Shown: positions 18,930-30,668, counted from the first letter of the stretch. The stretch: DNA of 64,000 nt from Plasmopara viticola (GCA_001695595.3 MBPM02000050.1:544262-608261); one strand, 5' to 3'. Program-made: numbers and translations. Notes: generated by a model from the sequence alone, not told the origin.

Positions 18930-20002
18930 CTCCTACTCGACTCGACAGCTTCAATACCTTGAATCCCAAGTCGACATCGAAGTAAACTGTATTGCGCGGC
19001 ACCAATAGGCTTGGTCATGATGTCAGCCAGCATGTCTTGAGTTGGAAAGAACTCTAACAACACTTGACCGTCCTCAACCTTCTCACGAACAAAGTGATAC
19101 CGAATGTCGATATGCTTGGTGCGCTTATGAAACTCCGGATTCTTGGCCAGCGCGATTGAGCCTTGATTATTTTCAAGTATCTTGAAAGGTTCATCGTCAT
19201 CCATTCCTTTTAGCTCGCACAAAAAGACTTTTAGCCATACGGCTTCTTGAGCTGCTTCTGATAGGGCCATGTACTCTGCCTCAGTTGACGAGAGTGCTAC
19301 CGTGCGCTGCTTTTTGCTTCTCCAGCTGATACATCCGTTGTTCATGACGAAGACATAGCCACTTGTGCTGCGACGCGACTCAATGTCTCCTGCCCAGTCA
19401 GCGTCTGAAAATCCTTGAATCATTGAGGCACCATTCCGAGAAAACACTAGTCCATGCGTCTGGGTGGCATTCAAATATCGCAGTACGCGCTTCAAAGCCT
19501 GCCAGTGTGTCGGACACGGATCGGCTGCGAATTGGCTCAGCACTCCCACTGCTGCTCCAAGATCTGGACGAGTAGCAACCATCAAGTACATGATGCCACC
19601 GACAGCATTTCGATATAGCACGTTTTTCATTGTGTCCTCGTGCTTGCATCCACCATTGCACATATTCTTTGTCAGCTTCAATCCTGGATCTTGAGGAGTC
19701 TTTACTGGCTTGCAATCCTGCATCCCAAACTTTAGCAAAATTGACTTGAGGAACTTGGTTTGCCGCATCGTAACTTGACCTTTAGTGCTATCCTGATTGA
19801 TCTCCATTCCGAGAAAAAACTTTAGTTCGCCGAGGTCCGTCATCTCGAATCGTTCGCTTAGCGCTTGCTTTGTCGTTGAGAGCAAGATGCCGTCACTGCT
19901 CGCAATAATCAAGTCGTCGACATAGAGTACCACAAAAATCATTGACTCGTCACTGCGTTTGCTGTATATGCAGTGATCTGACTTGCTCTTGGTAAAACCC
20001 AT
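18866..20002 (-). pseudogene. E7 RT end and RNase H (378 codons)
   Basis: Encodes YVDD at 19913-19924 (FVVLYVDDLIIASS), FEMTDLGELKFFLGMEINQD, RNase H FSDADWAGDIESRRSTSGYV and ALSSTEAEYMALSEAAQEA. The end reads KHIDIRYHFVREKVEDGQV, then MLADIMTKPIGAAQ. The C-terminus crosses the polypurine tract and stops inside the LTR (TSRPAVHDR). Complete and unmutated at visible motifs. It is separated from the upstream RT frame by a shift near 20000. Confidence 0.88.
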
Positions 20003-21126
20003 CTTAACATGAAATCGTCAATCGTTCGGTTCCACATCCGTGGTGACTGCTTTAAACCGTAGAGCGAACGCTTTAGCTTGCACACATGCTCCGGTCGACT
20101 TGGGTCAGCATATCCATCCGGTTGCTGCATATAAATGTCTTCATCCAGAACACCATTTAGAAACGCAGTTTTGACGTCCATTTGGTGAAGCTTGAGATCA
20201 TACTTGGCAGCCAGGCTTAGCACAATGCGAATTGACGTAAACTTGGCTACAGGTGCGAACGTCTCCTCGTAATCCACACCATACTTCTGCGAGAAACCTT
20301 TTGCAACCAACCGTGCCTTAAACCGCTCAATGTCCCCATCTTGGTTCTCGAAAACCCAGCGACAACCGATCGCTTTTCGTCCCTTCGGCAGTAGAACTGT
20401 ATCCCATGTTTTATTCCTTATCAAGGAGTCAATTTCGGAATCGCAAGCTTCCTTCCACTTGCACGCGTCATCGGATTCCATTGCCGACTTGTACGTCGTC
20501 GGCATTTCCCCCACTGAATACATGACGTGTGCTGCTTCAAACCCTCCAATTTCTTCACTTATTGCGGAGGCTGACATTTCTTCAAAGGTCGACCGCTGGT
20601 AACATGGCGCGTGTCGCTTGGATCTTGGAGTTTCTGTCACCTTTTCGAGCGACTGATTCCTTGTGTGCCGTTTAGCCCCGGACTCAAAGTCAACGTCGCG
20701 TTCTGGCACCTGATCATCATCCATCTTTGACTCTTCACGGCCATTTTCGGTGCTTGATTCTGTGTCGGCATCAGTAATACTGTCGTTTTCTTCATCCACT
20801 AGCTCAACAATCTTGTTATAGTCCTGCCTTCCTTTGTCGAAAACGTCCTCTTTGAACTGTGCATCGCGACTCGTTAGAATGCGCCTAGTCGAAATTTCTT
20901 CGAACCGGTATGTCTTTGCATGCTCCGAATAGCCCAAAAAGCGACATAAGATGGCTTTAGCGTCAAGTTTGAAACGCTTCTCTTTCGGAGCGTGGACATA
21001 CGCATGACATCCAAACACTTTGAGATTGGCCAAGAGCGGTTTCTTCGTTGTCCAAAGCTCGTGTGGTGACTTCTTCAATCCAGCTGCACGAGTAGGACAC
21101 CGATTACGGAGAGACGTTGCGGTCAT
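19939..21126 (-). pseudogene. E7 integrase tail and RT (395 codons)
   Basis: From the integrase C-terminal part ([28 protein letters not shown]) through the acidic linker to RT ([81 protein letters not shown]). CRWVFENQ lacks the RVK of the usual WVFRVKENQ, a 9-base deletion. A TGA (Trp codon of YWGEA) at about 21136 separates it from the integrase core. A frameshift ends it before YVDD. Confidence 0.86.
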
Positions 21127-21138
21127 TATTGCTTCACC

Positions 21139-22321
21139 TCAATAGCCTTTGGACATTCCAGCATGCTCTAACATGCATCTTGCACACTCAACCAATGTTC
21201 GATTCATGCGTTCAGCTACTCTGTTTAACTGAGGAGTATACGGTGGCGAAAACTTGAGCACGATTCCTCGATCCGTGCAAAATTTGGTCATCTTACCCGA
21301 CGTGTACTCGCCTCCATTGTCACTTTGAAGAGTCTTGACTCGCTTGCCAGTCTGCTTTTCAGCAAAGGCAACAAACTCGGCAAACTTGTCTACAACTTCA
21401 GACTTGGACTTGATTAAGTAGAAAACGCAGTAACGTGACTTGTCATCGATGAACGTAACGAAATAGCGCTTTCCACTGAACGTTGACGTTTGCATTGGAC
21501 CGCACACGTCACTATGCACAACTTCAAGAATGTCTTTAGCTCGATCAAGCGAAGATGTTTGAAAGCGCACACGAGTTTGTTTTCCCAGCGCACACCCGTC
21601 ACAAAGTTACCATTTGCTCACCGATGTTAATGCAATACCTGTGGCAAGTTTCTTTTTGACAATTGTATCAAGCCCTTCGAACCCGATATGACCAAGCCGT
21701 AGGTGCCAGAGGTACGAATTGGTGTCCCCCGCGCAGCCAGACAGCTCGGCCACACACACTTTCTCAGAAGCAACAGGAATCATACGAAGCTTGAACAATC
21801 CTTTTCCTTCACGAGCGCCAATTTTCCATTTCACCCCCTTTTGTCTCCGCGAAGCATCCATCATTGTCGAACATTACTGGACCAACGTCTTTGGTAAACC
21901 GACCAACCGAAAACAAACTGCGAGACAATTTCGGAATATCCCACACATTAGTGAGCACTCCCTTTTTCACTCCATTCGATGTCTTCATGGACATAACGAC
22001 ATCTCCACTGCCGATTGCTTGCACGACACCGTTGTCTGCTAGATGCACGTTCACTGGAGTGAAGACCTTGTAGTTCCTCATGAACCTTTTTGAGTTTGAC
22101 ATGTGCTGCGTCGCTCCTGAGTCGACCAGCCAAATGTCACTCGACTTGACAAAGCTATCGCAATCGCCAACCGAAAACAAGAAGTCATCACTGTCGTCCC
22201 CATTAGCAAAGTTTGCACGCTGTGAACGATGTCTCTCAAAGTCGTTGCTCGCTCGCAGTGGGCACTCTGCCATCCAATGCCCTTGTTTGCCGCAAGTGTG
22301 GCACGCCCCGGTCTTCTTCAC
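21139..22321 (-). pseudogene. E7 protease and integrase core (three frames)
   Basis: 22321-21809 encodes an unusual zinc knuckle CHTCGKQGHWMAEC and protease WLVDSGATQHMSNS. A shift near 21840 follows. 21864-21607 gives [13 protein letters not shown] and stops at a TAA after SVSKW. 21570-21139 holds integrase [19 protein letters not shown] and [11 protein letters not shown], with all three catalytic residues present, up to the stop at SKGY. A TAG at 22322 separates the part from gag. Confidence 0.85.
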
Positions 22322-23026
22322 CTATCGTCCTTTGCGCTTGTTGTCTCGTAACATAAACGCTTGACCAGACACAGCTCCGTCGCCGCTCTGCTCCTTATGT
22401 TTCATCTCTTCATGCAACAGGCGCGACGTCACAAGCTCCCACGTCAGCGTGTCAGAACGCGACTCCAGCGCCGTGATGAGGAACTGGTACGAATCACTCA
22501 GACTTCCAAGAAGCGTGATTACCAGGTCGTCCTCACTCACCGGAGCGCCCACCGCGTCTAGCTGCTCAGCTAGTGTCTTGAGCTTGTTGATGTGCTCGAG
22601 CACACCGTCGTCATCCTCCATCATCGTTGTGAAGAACCTGCGACGAAGAAAGAGCTTATTCGCCAAGCTCCTCTTCTCGAAGTGTCCCTCCAACCTTGAC
22701 CACGCATCGTACGCATCCTTGGCCGAGCGAACCAACGGCAGCTGCGAGTCCTCCATCGCAAGACAGATTATCGCCAGCGCCTTTCGAGCCTTACCCTTAA
22801 AGGTCGACTGGTCCATCGGGTTACTCAGCTGCTCAAGCTTTATCTCCCCGCTCGCAACTTCGCAGAGGTCGCGCTCCTCCAACGCCATTCGCATTTTGAA
22901 CTTCCACGTATGGAAGTTCGTTCCGTCGAACTTGTTGATGCGGCTCGGCGTGGCATCCATAGTGGCGGCGAAGGCAGTGTCAGAGGTGGGAGCGAAGAAG
23001 GCAGAGTCTGCGGGGCTTGGGCTCAT
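22322..23026 (-). pseudogene. E7 Gag (234 codons, stop before zinc knuckle)
   Basis: Starts at the ATG in the primer-binding site (MSPSPADSAFFAPTSDTAFA). Contains FDGTNFHTWKFKMRMALEER, LAIICLAMEDSQLPLVRSA, GHFEKRSLANKLFLRRRFF and VGAPVSEDDLVITLLGSLSD. A TAG follows NKRKGR. Apart from this stop it is a complete capsid region, very similar to E12 Gag (37919-38671). Confidence 0.87.
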
Positions 23027-23030
23027 AACC

Positions 23031-23339
23031 TGTTGAATAGGTCACTTGAGCGGAAGATGGCAAAATGCAAAGTGAATATATTTAAAGGTCCTTAGTTCAC
23101 AACTACATGCTACTTCAAGCCAATGATTTATATAAACCAATCAGGACGACTTACCATTCGGGCGCAAGCATCTTCCCATCCGGGCGCAATCATCTCAAGT
23201 GCTTCTGTCCCATGCGCCTTTCCATGACGTCACTGTCGCTTGGTCGCACCGTCTACTGGTATCAATACCGGTAGCCTACCGGTCATGTACTGCTGGTCGA
23301 GGCGTCATAACTTCAGCACGAGATATTCCATAAACAACA
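23031..23339 (-). repeat. E7 5' LTR (309 bp)
   Basis: Ends TGTTG...CAACA, next to the primer-binding site at 23019-23030. The promoter half matches other family 1 LTRs (two 22-bp units, CCAAT pair). The U3 start (23205-23339) differs. It carries TGACGTCA (near 23226) and two ACCGGT sites. Confidence 0.89.
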
Positions 23340-23986
23340 GTGGCGACTGCTTCAAACCATAAAGGAGAGCGCTTTAGCTGACAGACGTAATTTGGGTATA
23401 CGTCGTTGACATATCCGTCCGGTTGCGCCATGTAAATGTCCTCGTCAAAAGTGCCATTGAGAAAGGCTGTCTTGACGTTCATCTGATGCAGCATCAAATT
23501 GTGCTTGGCCGACAGACTTAGTAGAATCCTGATCGAAGTAAACTTGGCCACTGGAGCGAAAGTCTCTTCGTAGTTGACTCCATGCTTCTGAGAAAAACCT
23601 TTGGCCACGAGTCGTGCTTTGAACCGCTCGATCTCTCCGGCTTGATTTTCTTTGATCCGGAAGACCCATCTACAGCCGATAGCCTGGCGACCTTTCGGCA
23701 AAGGTACTAAGTCCCAGAGCTTGTTCTTGCGAAGAGAGCTCACTTCAGCATCACACGCCTCTTTCCATTCGGCCGCGTTGCTGGATCCCATTGCCGACTT
23801 GAAAGTTGTCGGCATTTCTCCCACTGAATCCACAACAAAGGCCGCCTCAAAATCTTGGGCCGATGTAGACATTTCCTCCAGGGACTGATAGCGACTTGGC
23901 CTCTTTGCTGATGGAATATTTGCTGCTTTTTCAAGCGATTGGTTCCGCTGGTGTCCTTTGCTGCCAGGCTCAAAATCCAAGTCCAC
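23340..23986 (-). pseudogene. E8 linker and reverse transcriptase fragment
   Basis: MDLDFEPGSKGHQRNQSLEK linker, [88 protein letters not shown]. It ends at VCQLKRS, where a one-base shift precedes the E7 LTR. The open frame then reads on into that LTR. The active-site YVDD is missing. Confidence 0.85.
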
Positions 23987-25428
23987 AATAGGCTGAGTGC
24001 CTGCGTGCTGCTTCTTTTCAGCTCCATGTCCTGATCTTGCATAGCATTTTCATTCTCTGAGCGGTCAAAATTAGATGTTTCGGTCTCGTCAAATACAGCT
24101 TCTGATGACTCGGTACTTGGTATCTTGTCGTCAAAAGTATCTTCCATGAAATTTGCGTCTCGACTCAATTGAATGCGACCGCTACCGATTTCTTCAAACC
24201 TGTACGCCTTTTCATGTTCTGAATAGCCAAGAAAACGGCACCGAGTCGAACGAGCATCAAACTTGGATCGTTTCTCTTTGGGAACTGAGACGTAAGCATG
24301 GCAGCCGAATACCTTTAAAATTGCCAACAAAGGCTTCTTGCCAGTCCATAGTTGAAACGGCGACGCATCATGATCAACAGCTCGTGTCGGACATCGGTTG
24401 CGAAGAAACGCAGCAGTTAAAACAGCTTCACCCCAATAAGTTTTTGGCAGACCAGCGTGCTCCAGCATACACCGCCCACATTCAACAAGTGTACGATTCA
24501 TGCGTTCTGCGACTCCATTCAGTTGTGGCGTGTAGGGTAGCGTAAACTTCTGTATCCTACCACGCTCTTCACAAAACTTTGCCATTGCTCCAGAAGTGTA
24601 CTCGCCACCATTATCACAACAGAGTGATTTAACGCGCATGTTCGTCTGATTTTCAGCCATCGCAACGAAAGTAGCAAACTTGTCGGCAACCTCGGACTTG
24701 TTTCGTAGCAAGTACACAGCAAAGTAATGCGACTTCTCGTTGATAAAAGTAGCAAAATAGCGCTTGCCACTAAATGTCGCCGTTTGCATGGGTCCACACA
24801 CATCGCTGTGAATGACTTCAAGAACTTTCTTTGCCCGACTGGGTGAAGACTTCATGAAGCTTACCCGCGTCTGTTTGCCAAGAGCGCATCCTTTGCACAG
24901 CTCCCACTTGTTAACAGACTTCAGGTCAATGCCTGCTCCACAACCTTTTGCAACAATAGTTGAAAGACCACCGTGACCAATGTGACCTAGTCGAAGGTGC
25001 CAGAGGTACGACGTGGTGTCCCCATGGTATCCCAACGAGCTAGTCAAATTGGCCTCGTCTTCAATAATTGGCTTCATGCAGAGCTTGAACAGCCCCTTTC
25101 CCTCACGAGCGCCCAACTTCCAACGAAGACCTTTCGCTTCAGCAAAGCAGCGGTCGTGCTCAAACGTGACTGGACCAATATCCTTTGTAAAGCGTCCAAC
25201 GGAGAATAAATTGCGCGAAAGTTTTGGAATGTGCCAAATCGAAGTGAGAACACCCTTCTTCATTCCGCGAGGCGTAAACATCGACATAACAATGTCACCC
25301 GTTCCCACAGCTTGTACCACGCCATCATCCGCGAGATGCACATCCACTGGGTCGATTCTCTTGTAGTTTTTCATGTACTCTTTCGAGTATGTCATGTGTT
25401 GAGTGGCCCCCGAGTCAATTAGCCACAC
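23740..25428 (-). pseudogene. E8 protease-integrase (562 codons)
   Basis: WLIDSGATQHMTYSKEYM protease, [11 protein letters not shown] and [14 protein letters not shown] (integrase zinc domain), [30 protein letters not shown] (all three integrase catalytic residues present), [20 protein letters not shown]. The frame slips near 24000 in the linker (MELKRSSTQ) and its last 90 codons are off-frame. The upstream boundary with gag is another frameshift near 25500. Confidence 0.86.
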
Positions 25429-26333
25429 ACAGCTCGACTTGGTGGAATAGGCAGCTTCACCAACCGAGAAAAGATAGTCGCCAGAGTCGTCATCGTTACT
25501 CGCGCGACACTAGCACGCTGCGGTCGCTGTCGTTCCGCATTATCACGAATTTGAGCCGGGCACTTGACAATCCAATGCCCATGCTCTCCACAATAGTGGC
25601 AAGTACTGCTTGCCTTCATTGACGCTTGTCGTCCCTTGCGTCGTCCATTGTCCGCCATTGCAAATGCTTGACCTTGGCCTTGCGCGGCTCCATCGACGCC
25701 GCCACCCTGCTCTTTGCGCTTTGAGTCTTCGTGTAGCAGCCGAGACGTGACGAGTTCCCACGATAAAGAGTCGGATCTTGACTCGAGTGCCGTGATAAGA
25801 AACGCGTACGACTCGCTGAGACTTGCCAATAGCGTGATCACAAGGTCGTCCTCGCTAACCGGAGCACCCACAGCGTCGAGCTGCTTCGCTAGCGTCTTAA
25901 TCTTGTTAATGTACGCGAGCACATCTTCCCCTTCATCCATCTTGGCCGTGAAGAAGCGACGACGAAGAAAGAGCTTATTCGCAAGGCTCTTCTTCTCGAA
26001 ATGTCCCTCAGGCCGCGACCATGCATCGTGTGCCCCACTCGCCGAACGAACCAACGGCAGCTGCGAGTCCTCCATCGCAAGACAGATGATCGCGAGCGCC
26101 TTCCTCGACTTGCGCTTGTACGTGTTCTGGTCCAGCGCAGTAGTCAGGTGTTCCAGCTTGATCTCCCCGCTCACCACTTCCCACAAGTCACGCTCGTCCA
26201 GCACCATCTGCATCTTAAACTTCCAAGTGTGGGAGTTCGTTCCATCGAACTTGTTGATACGGTTGGTGGTGGAGGCGTCCATGGCGAGGGCGAAGTCGGT
26301 GTCGGAGTCAGGGAAGACGGAGCTTGGGCTCAT
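25419..26333 (-). pseudogene. E8 Gag with zinc knuckle (304 codons)
   Basis: MSPSSVFPDSDTDFALAM, FDGTNSHTWKFKMQMVLDER, LAIICLAMEDSQLPLVRSAS, GAPVSEDDLVITLLASLSES, zinc knuckle CHYCGEHGHWIVKC. The capsid and nucleocapsid parts are open. A one-base change near 25500 shifts the frame before protease, so only the last about 30 residues are wrong. Confidence 0.87.
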
Positions 26334-26337
26334 AACC

Positions 26338-26613
26338 TGAAGAAGCTCGAGTGTGCACTAGTTGGTAAAATGCAAAGTGAATATATTTAAAAGGTCCTTA
26401 GTTCACAACTACATGCTACCTCTAAGCCAATGATTTATCTAAGCCAATCAGAACGAATCACCATCCGGGCGCAATCATCTTCCCATCCCGAAACCGATCT
26501 TTTGCCTATCTTGAACCCGCTCCTCAGTCAGTCATCAACTGATTGCAGATACCGATACTTACCGATATGTAGTCGCTATTCGAGGCGTTTGTCCGCCAAC
26601 ATCTTCGACAAGA
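26338..26613 (-). repeat. E8 5' LTR (276 bp)
   Basis: Runs TCTTGTCGAAGATG...CTTCTTCA on the minus strand; the first bases carry a change from the usual TGTTG. Primer-binding site GGTTATGAGCCC at 26326-26337 with the gag ATG at 26333. The start tgaagaag..tgtgcacta groups it with E14. Confidence 0.85.
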
Positions 26614-27560
26614 GTCGTATCCTCAACTTTGATTGCATCTTCGCTGTCCGATCTGGCTTGCAAGCAGAAACCCTTCATACATCCACTGGCCTCATCCACA
26701 ATTAGTAGGAGATACTTGCTTCCCCCAAGTGATACTTGCTCCATTGGGCCGCAGATGTCAAAGTGGAGAAGCTCAAAGGAGGCAACTCGACGCTTGTCAG
26801 GATTACTTGGAAACGGTTTCTGGACCATCTTGCCCTCTTGGCACCCGCGACAAATGTTCGGCAAAGTTGACATTGATGCATCACAAACGTCTTTAATCAT
26901 TCCAACAGCAATCATTTTGCGTAGCACATCACTGGGCGCGTGACCCAACCGTGCATGCAGGTCAATCTTGTTACTTGATTCATTCATATTAGCCGATGGC
27001 CGTAAGGTCCGTAGCCAGTAAAGACCGTCAACTAGGTCGGCTGTTGCCACTATCCCTTCCGAATTCTTCGACTCAATGTCCATGCGGGCACCGTCAAATA
27101 CCACTTGGAAGCAACCGCTTTTGTTGATCTGCGGGACAGAGAGCAGGTTCTTGCTCACCTTTGGAACGTAAAGCGCATCTTTGATTTCAATGTCGCGTAT
27201 GTCACCGTTGGGTAGCACCACCCGCTCAAAAATGGTTCCCACACCCATAATTGCAGTTTTGCTTCCATCTGCTACCGCAAGTTCGCCACAATTTTGTTCA
27301 TCGAGAGTCCGAAACTTGGACTTGTCGTAGCAAATGTGGTGCGTGGCACCACTGTCAATGGCCCACATGCCTGGCATATCTTTGCCCGAAGACAGCTCGC
27401 ATTCCAATGATACTGCAAATGCAATCCGATCGTAATCGTTGTCGTTGTTGTACCGAAACTGTACATTGCTTGCTCCGCGTCCACGATTTTGTACGCCGCG
27501 TCGAGCTCCTCGATTGTCATCCTTTTGCTTGGTCCAGCATCGTTCCATCGTATGCCCCAA
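26614..27560 (-). pseudogene. E9 protease and integrase N-terminal part
   Basis: Continues the zinc knuckle ([18 protein letters not shown]), an RG-rich stretch, protease [13 protein letters not shown] and [15 protein letters not shown]. Then come the integrase zinc domain ([22 protein letters not shown]) and the first catalytic Asp ([12 protein letters not shown]). It breaks at SEDAIKV, where the E8 LTR starts; reading continues about 20 codons into the LTR. Confidence 0.86.
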
Positions 27561-27566
27561 TTTGCC

Positions 27567-28232
27567 TTAATATGTGTATTGGCGGGACTCTCTTTCGGCA
27601 CTGAACGCCTTGGCTGCGTCTTCAGTTTTCACCGCTGAAGTCCTCTTACCTTGACGCTTGATGTGCTCGTTTGTCAGCACCTTCACAACGTCTTGCGTCC
27701 GCAATTCTGCACTGCTCATCTCCAAGTTTAGCACGACGTTCTCGTAACTTTTTGGCAGACTCCGAAGCAGACAAAACGCGACGTCCTCATCCTCCATCTT
27801 GGCACCGATACTGCTTAGCTTGGCGCTGATGTTGAGAACCTCATTGCAATGATGCAGGACGTTGTCGCCTTCCGCCATTTCCATGCTGAAAAGTTGGCGC
27901 TTCAGGTAAATGCGACCAGCCTTTTGTGACCCGCCGTAAAGTGTTTTGATACGGATCCAGGCAGCATAGGCTTCTTCGCAGTTGTCGACAACATGATGAT
28001 AGTCCGCGTCCATGTGTAGTAGCATCAAGCCGAACGCAATGTTGCTGGCTCTGACGTACTCATCGCTGGCGCGAGCATCAGTGAATGTCGGCGTGACCTC
28101 CCGATTAACCACGTGCCACCCCACCGACTTGGTGAGAAACACGCCGCGCATGTATCGGCACCACGTAGCGTACTTATCCCCGTTGAATTTGTCGACAAGT
28201 ACTTTTGTCGAAGCATCTTGCGTGGAGGACAT
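27567..28232 (-). pseudogene. E9 Gag (stop in zinc knuckle)
   Basis: [93 protein letters not shown], then RQYTY followed by TAA where the second zinc-knuckle Cys should be. The start codon falls in the target-site duplication (gacat) of E10. The open frame therefore extends upstream into the E10 LTR to 28310, but that part is not native. Confidence 0.86.
28228..28232. repeat. E10 target-site duplication, left copy (gacat)
   Basis: gacat at 28228-28232 recurs at 33041-33045. On the minus strand it reads ATGTC and includes the Gag start codon of E9. Confidence 0.88.
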
Positions 28233-28588
28233 TATTGAAGGTGACCGGTCTCCCTCAGTTATATTCCGGTTTCCGAGGCTGTCCAATACGAGCGGCGACG
28301 GTTCAAACAAACAACGATGGCGTCATGAATAGACACATGGACAGGCGCACTCAAGGTGATTGCACCCGGATGGAAAGATGATTTCGCCCGGATGGTAAGT
28401 TCTTCTGATTGGCTTAGATAAATGAATGGCTTAGATGTAGCAAAGAGTTGTGAACTAAGGACCAAAGGAATACACTCACTTTGAAATCTTCCTTTTTCCT
28501 CACAAGTGTCTTCGCTCGGCTCTCCCTCGCGCAGGCTCTTCACTACACGCTTCAACTCTTTGCCTTCACTCCGCTCACCTTTTTAACA
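28233..28588 (+). repeat. E10 5' LTR (356 bp)
   Basis: TATTGAAGG...TTTTTAACA. It carries the GATTGCGCCCGGATGG-type units, ATTGGCTTAGA twice (the CCAAT pair), and the promoter block CTCACTTTGAAATCTT at 28475-28490. The last about 100 bases form a pyrimidine-rich R/U5 (cctttttcctcac, ctcggctctccctcg). Confidence 0.9.
28475..28492 (+). promoter_or_regulatory. E10 LTR Inr-like start region
   Basis: CTCACTTTGAAATCTTCC resembles the oomycete start consensus (TCATTYYN..WTT) and lies about 100 bases before the LTR end. It sits at the same place relative to the CCAAT pair as in family 1 LTRs. There is no clear TATA box upstream (ggaccaaaggaataca). Confidence 0.5.
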
Positions 28589-28600
28589 GGTTATGAGCCC
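28589..28600 (+). other. E10 primer-binding site with gag ATG
   Basis: GGTTATGAGCCC immediately after the LTR AACA. The ATG at 28593 starts [12 protein letters not shown]; a second ATG at 28605 matches the start used by E3 and E9. Confidence 0.85.
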
Positions 28601-30111
28601 AATCATGACCTCGGTGCATGATGTCTCGGCCAAGGTCGCAATCGACAAATTCAACGGCGACAACTATGCAACGTGGAACCGCTACATGCGCGGCGTGATT
28701 CTGACCAAGGCCGTGTGGCATGTTGTCAACCGCGAGGTGACTCCGACGTTTGTTGACCCTCGTGCGTCGGACGAATATGTCAGGACAAGCAATATTGCTT
28801 TTGGACTAATGCTGCTCCATATGGATGCGGACTATCATCACGTCGTTGACGACTGCGAGGAAGCGTGGGTTGCGTGGGCGCGTATTAAGACGCTGTACGG
28901 CGGTTCGCAAAAGGCTGGTCGCATCTACTTGAAGCGACAACTCTTCAGCATGGAGATGGCCGAAGGTGGTAGGTAATGTCTTGCATCACTGCAATGAAGT
29001 CCTCAATATCAGCGCAAAGCTTTCCAGTATCGGCGCGAAAATGGAGGACGAAGACGTTGCAATCTGCCTTTTGCGTAGTCTACCCAAGAGCTATGAGAAT
29101 GTCGTGCTCAACTTGGAGATTAGCAATGCAGAGTTGAAGACTCAGGATGTGGTTAAAGTGCTGACAAACGAGCACATTAAGCGTCAAGGGTCGAAAACTA
29201 CGACAGTTAAGACTGAGGAAGTGGCAAAGGCGTTTAGCACGGAGCGAGAATATCGCCAGTGCGCATACTGCGGAAAATTGGGGCATTCGGCGGAGCGATG
29301 CTGGACCAAGCAGAAGGATGAGAATCGAAATGCTCGACGCGGCGGCCAAGCTCGTGGACGCGGAGCAAACAATGTTCACTATAGACCCAGCAAACAATAC
29401 GACTACGACCGAGTTGCGCTTGCGGTCTCGCTGGAGTGTGGACTTTCAACAACGAAAAATGTGCCTGGAATATGGGCAATTGACAGTGGTGCAACGCATC
29501 ATATATGCAACAACAAGGACAAGTTTGCAAGACTCGAAGAGCACAACTTTGGTGAACTCTCGGTCGCTGACGGAAACAAAACTGCAATCAAGGGTGTCGG
29601 GACCATCATTGAGCGCGTGGTCTTGCCCGATGGTATTGAGTCCGACATTGAAATCAAGGACGTCTTGTTCGTGCCAGCGATGAACAAGAATTTGCTTTCG
29701 GTGCCACAGATCAACAAGAGTGGCAAGTTTCAGGTGGTGTTTGATGGCCCACGCATGGACATTGCGCGCAAAGTCTTACACCAAGTTGTGGCTACAGCAG
29801 GCCTTGTGGATGGTCTCTACTGGCATCGTACTCCCCAGTATTTAGCAAATTCGGCGGTACGAGGTCAAAACACCAATCTGCATGCAAGAATGGGTCACGC
29901 TTCAATCGACGTGCTTTGCAAGATGGTCAATGGCAGAATGATCAAGGACGCAAATGTGCCACCGGGTTCAAGTGATCAAGGCATGTGTCGAGGATGTCAG
30001 TTAGGAAAGATGGTTCAAAAGCATTTCCTAGCACTCGAGACAAGCGTCAATATGACACATTTGAGCTTCTTCACTTCGACATATGCGGTTCCATGGAACA
30101 AGACTCTTTAG
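28593..30111 (+). pseudogene. E10 Gag-protease-integrase start (two frames)
   Basis: 28593-28976 gives the Gag start ([39 protein letters not shown]) and shifts at MAEGGR. 28966-30111 continues with [19 protein letters not shown] and zinc knuckle [14 protein letters not shown]. Protease [13 protein letters not shown] follows, then the integrase zinc domain ([22 protein letters not shown]). It shifts again near 30060. Domain order and spacing match E9 and E11. Confidence 0.87.
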
Positions 30112-30668
30112 GTGGAAGCAGGTACTTGCTCCTCATTGTCGACGAAGCCAGTGGATGCATGAAGGGCTTTTGCTTAAGTGCCAAATCTGAATCCGAAGAA
30201 TGTCTCACAAGCTACATCCTCAAGGGTCAAACGCAATTCGGCAAGCAAGTCAAGTTTGTGAGACATGATGGAGCGCGAGAATTCGCAACAAATTCGCTCA
30301 AGATCTTCTATGGAAATCAAGGTATTGAGCAGCAAGTCACGGTTTCATACGCGCATCAAACAAATGGGACAGCTGAGCGGGCCATCAGAACTATCGTTAC
30401 GATTGGCCGCGCTTTACTGCATTATGCAAAAATTGACAAGTGCTTTTGGGATGAAGCGGCAATGACGGCAATTTATATCAAGAATCGACTGCCTTCACCC
30501 AAGATTGCAAGCGAAACCCCGTTTGAAATTGTGTACAAGTCCAAGACAAGTGTAAAGCATCTGTGTGTATTTGGCTGCCGAACATTTACACCCACACCAA
30601 AAGAAAAGCGACTCAAGTGGGATCCAAAAGCTCGCGCCGGCATTTTTATGGGCTATCAAGAGTCATAG
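30048..30668 (+). pseudogene. E10 integrase core
   Basis: [20 protein letters not shown] (first Asp), FVRHDGAREFATNS (second Asp), QTNGTAERAIRTIVTIGRA (Glu), then CFWDEAAMTAIYIKNRLPSP and HLCVFGCRTFTPTPKEKR. All three catalytic residues are present. Ends at a TAG in GYQES*KAYRVFD. Confidence 0.86.

Larger units (their letters stand above)
18800..23339 (-). mobile_element. E7: family 1 Copia element, 3' LTR truncated
   Basis: 5' LTR 23031-23339, internal region 18930-23030 and only the last 130 bp of the 3' LTR (18800-18929), cut by the E5 LTR. Inserted in the RT of E8 at 23339/23340. Its LTR has a distinct U3 start that includes a TGACGTCA motif. Confidence 0.9.
23340..26613 (-). mobile_element. 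E8: family 1 Copia element, 5' part, interrupted by E7
   Basis: 5' LTR 26338-26613 and gag-pol to the middle of RT, where E7 is inserted. The remaining RT, RNase H and 3' LTR are not on the far side of E7 in this window, so they were lost by a later rearrangement. Inserted in the integrase of E9. Same subfamily as E14 by LTR and linker (MDLDFEPG). Confidence 0.88.
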
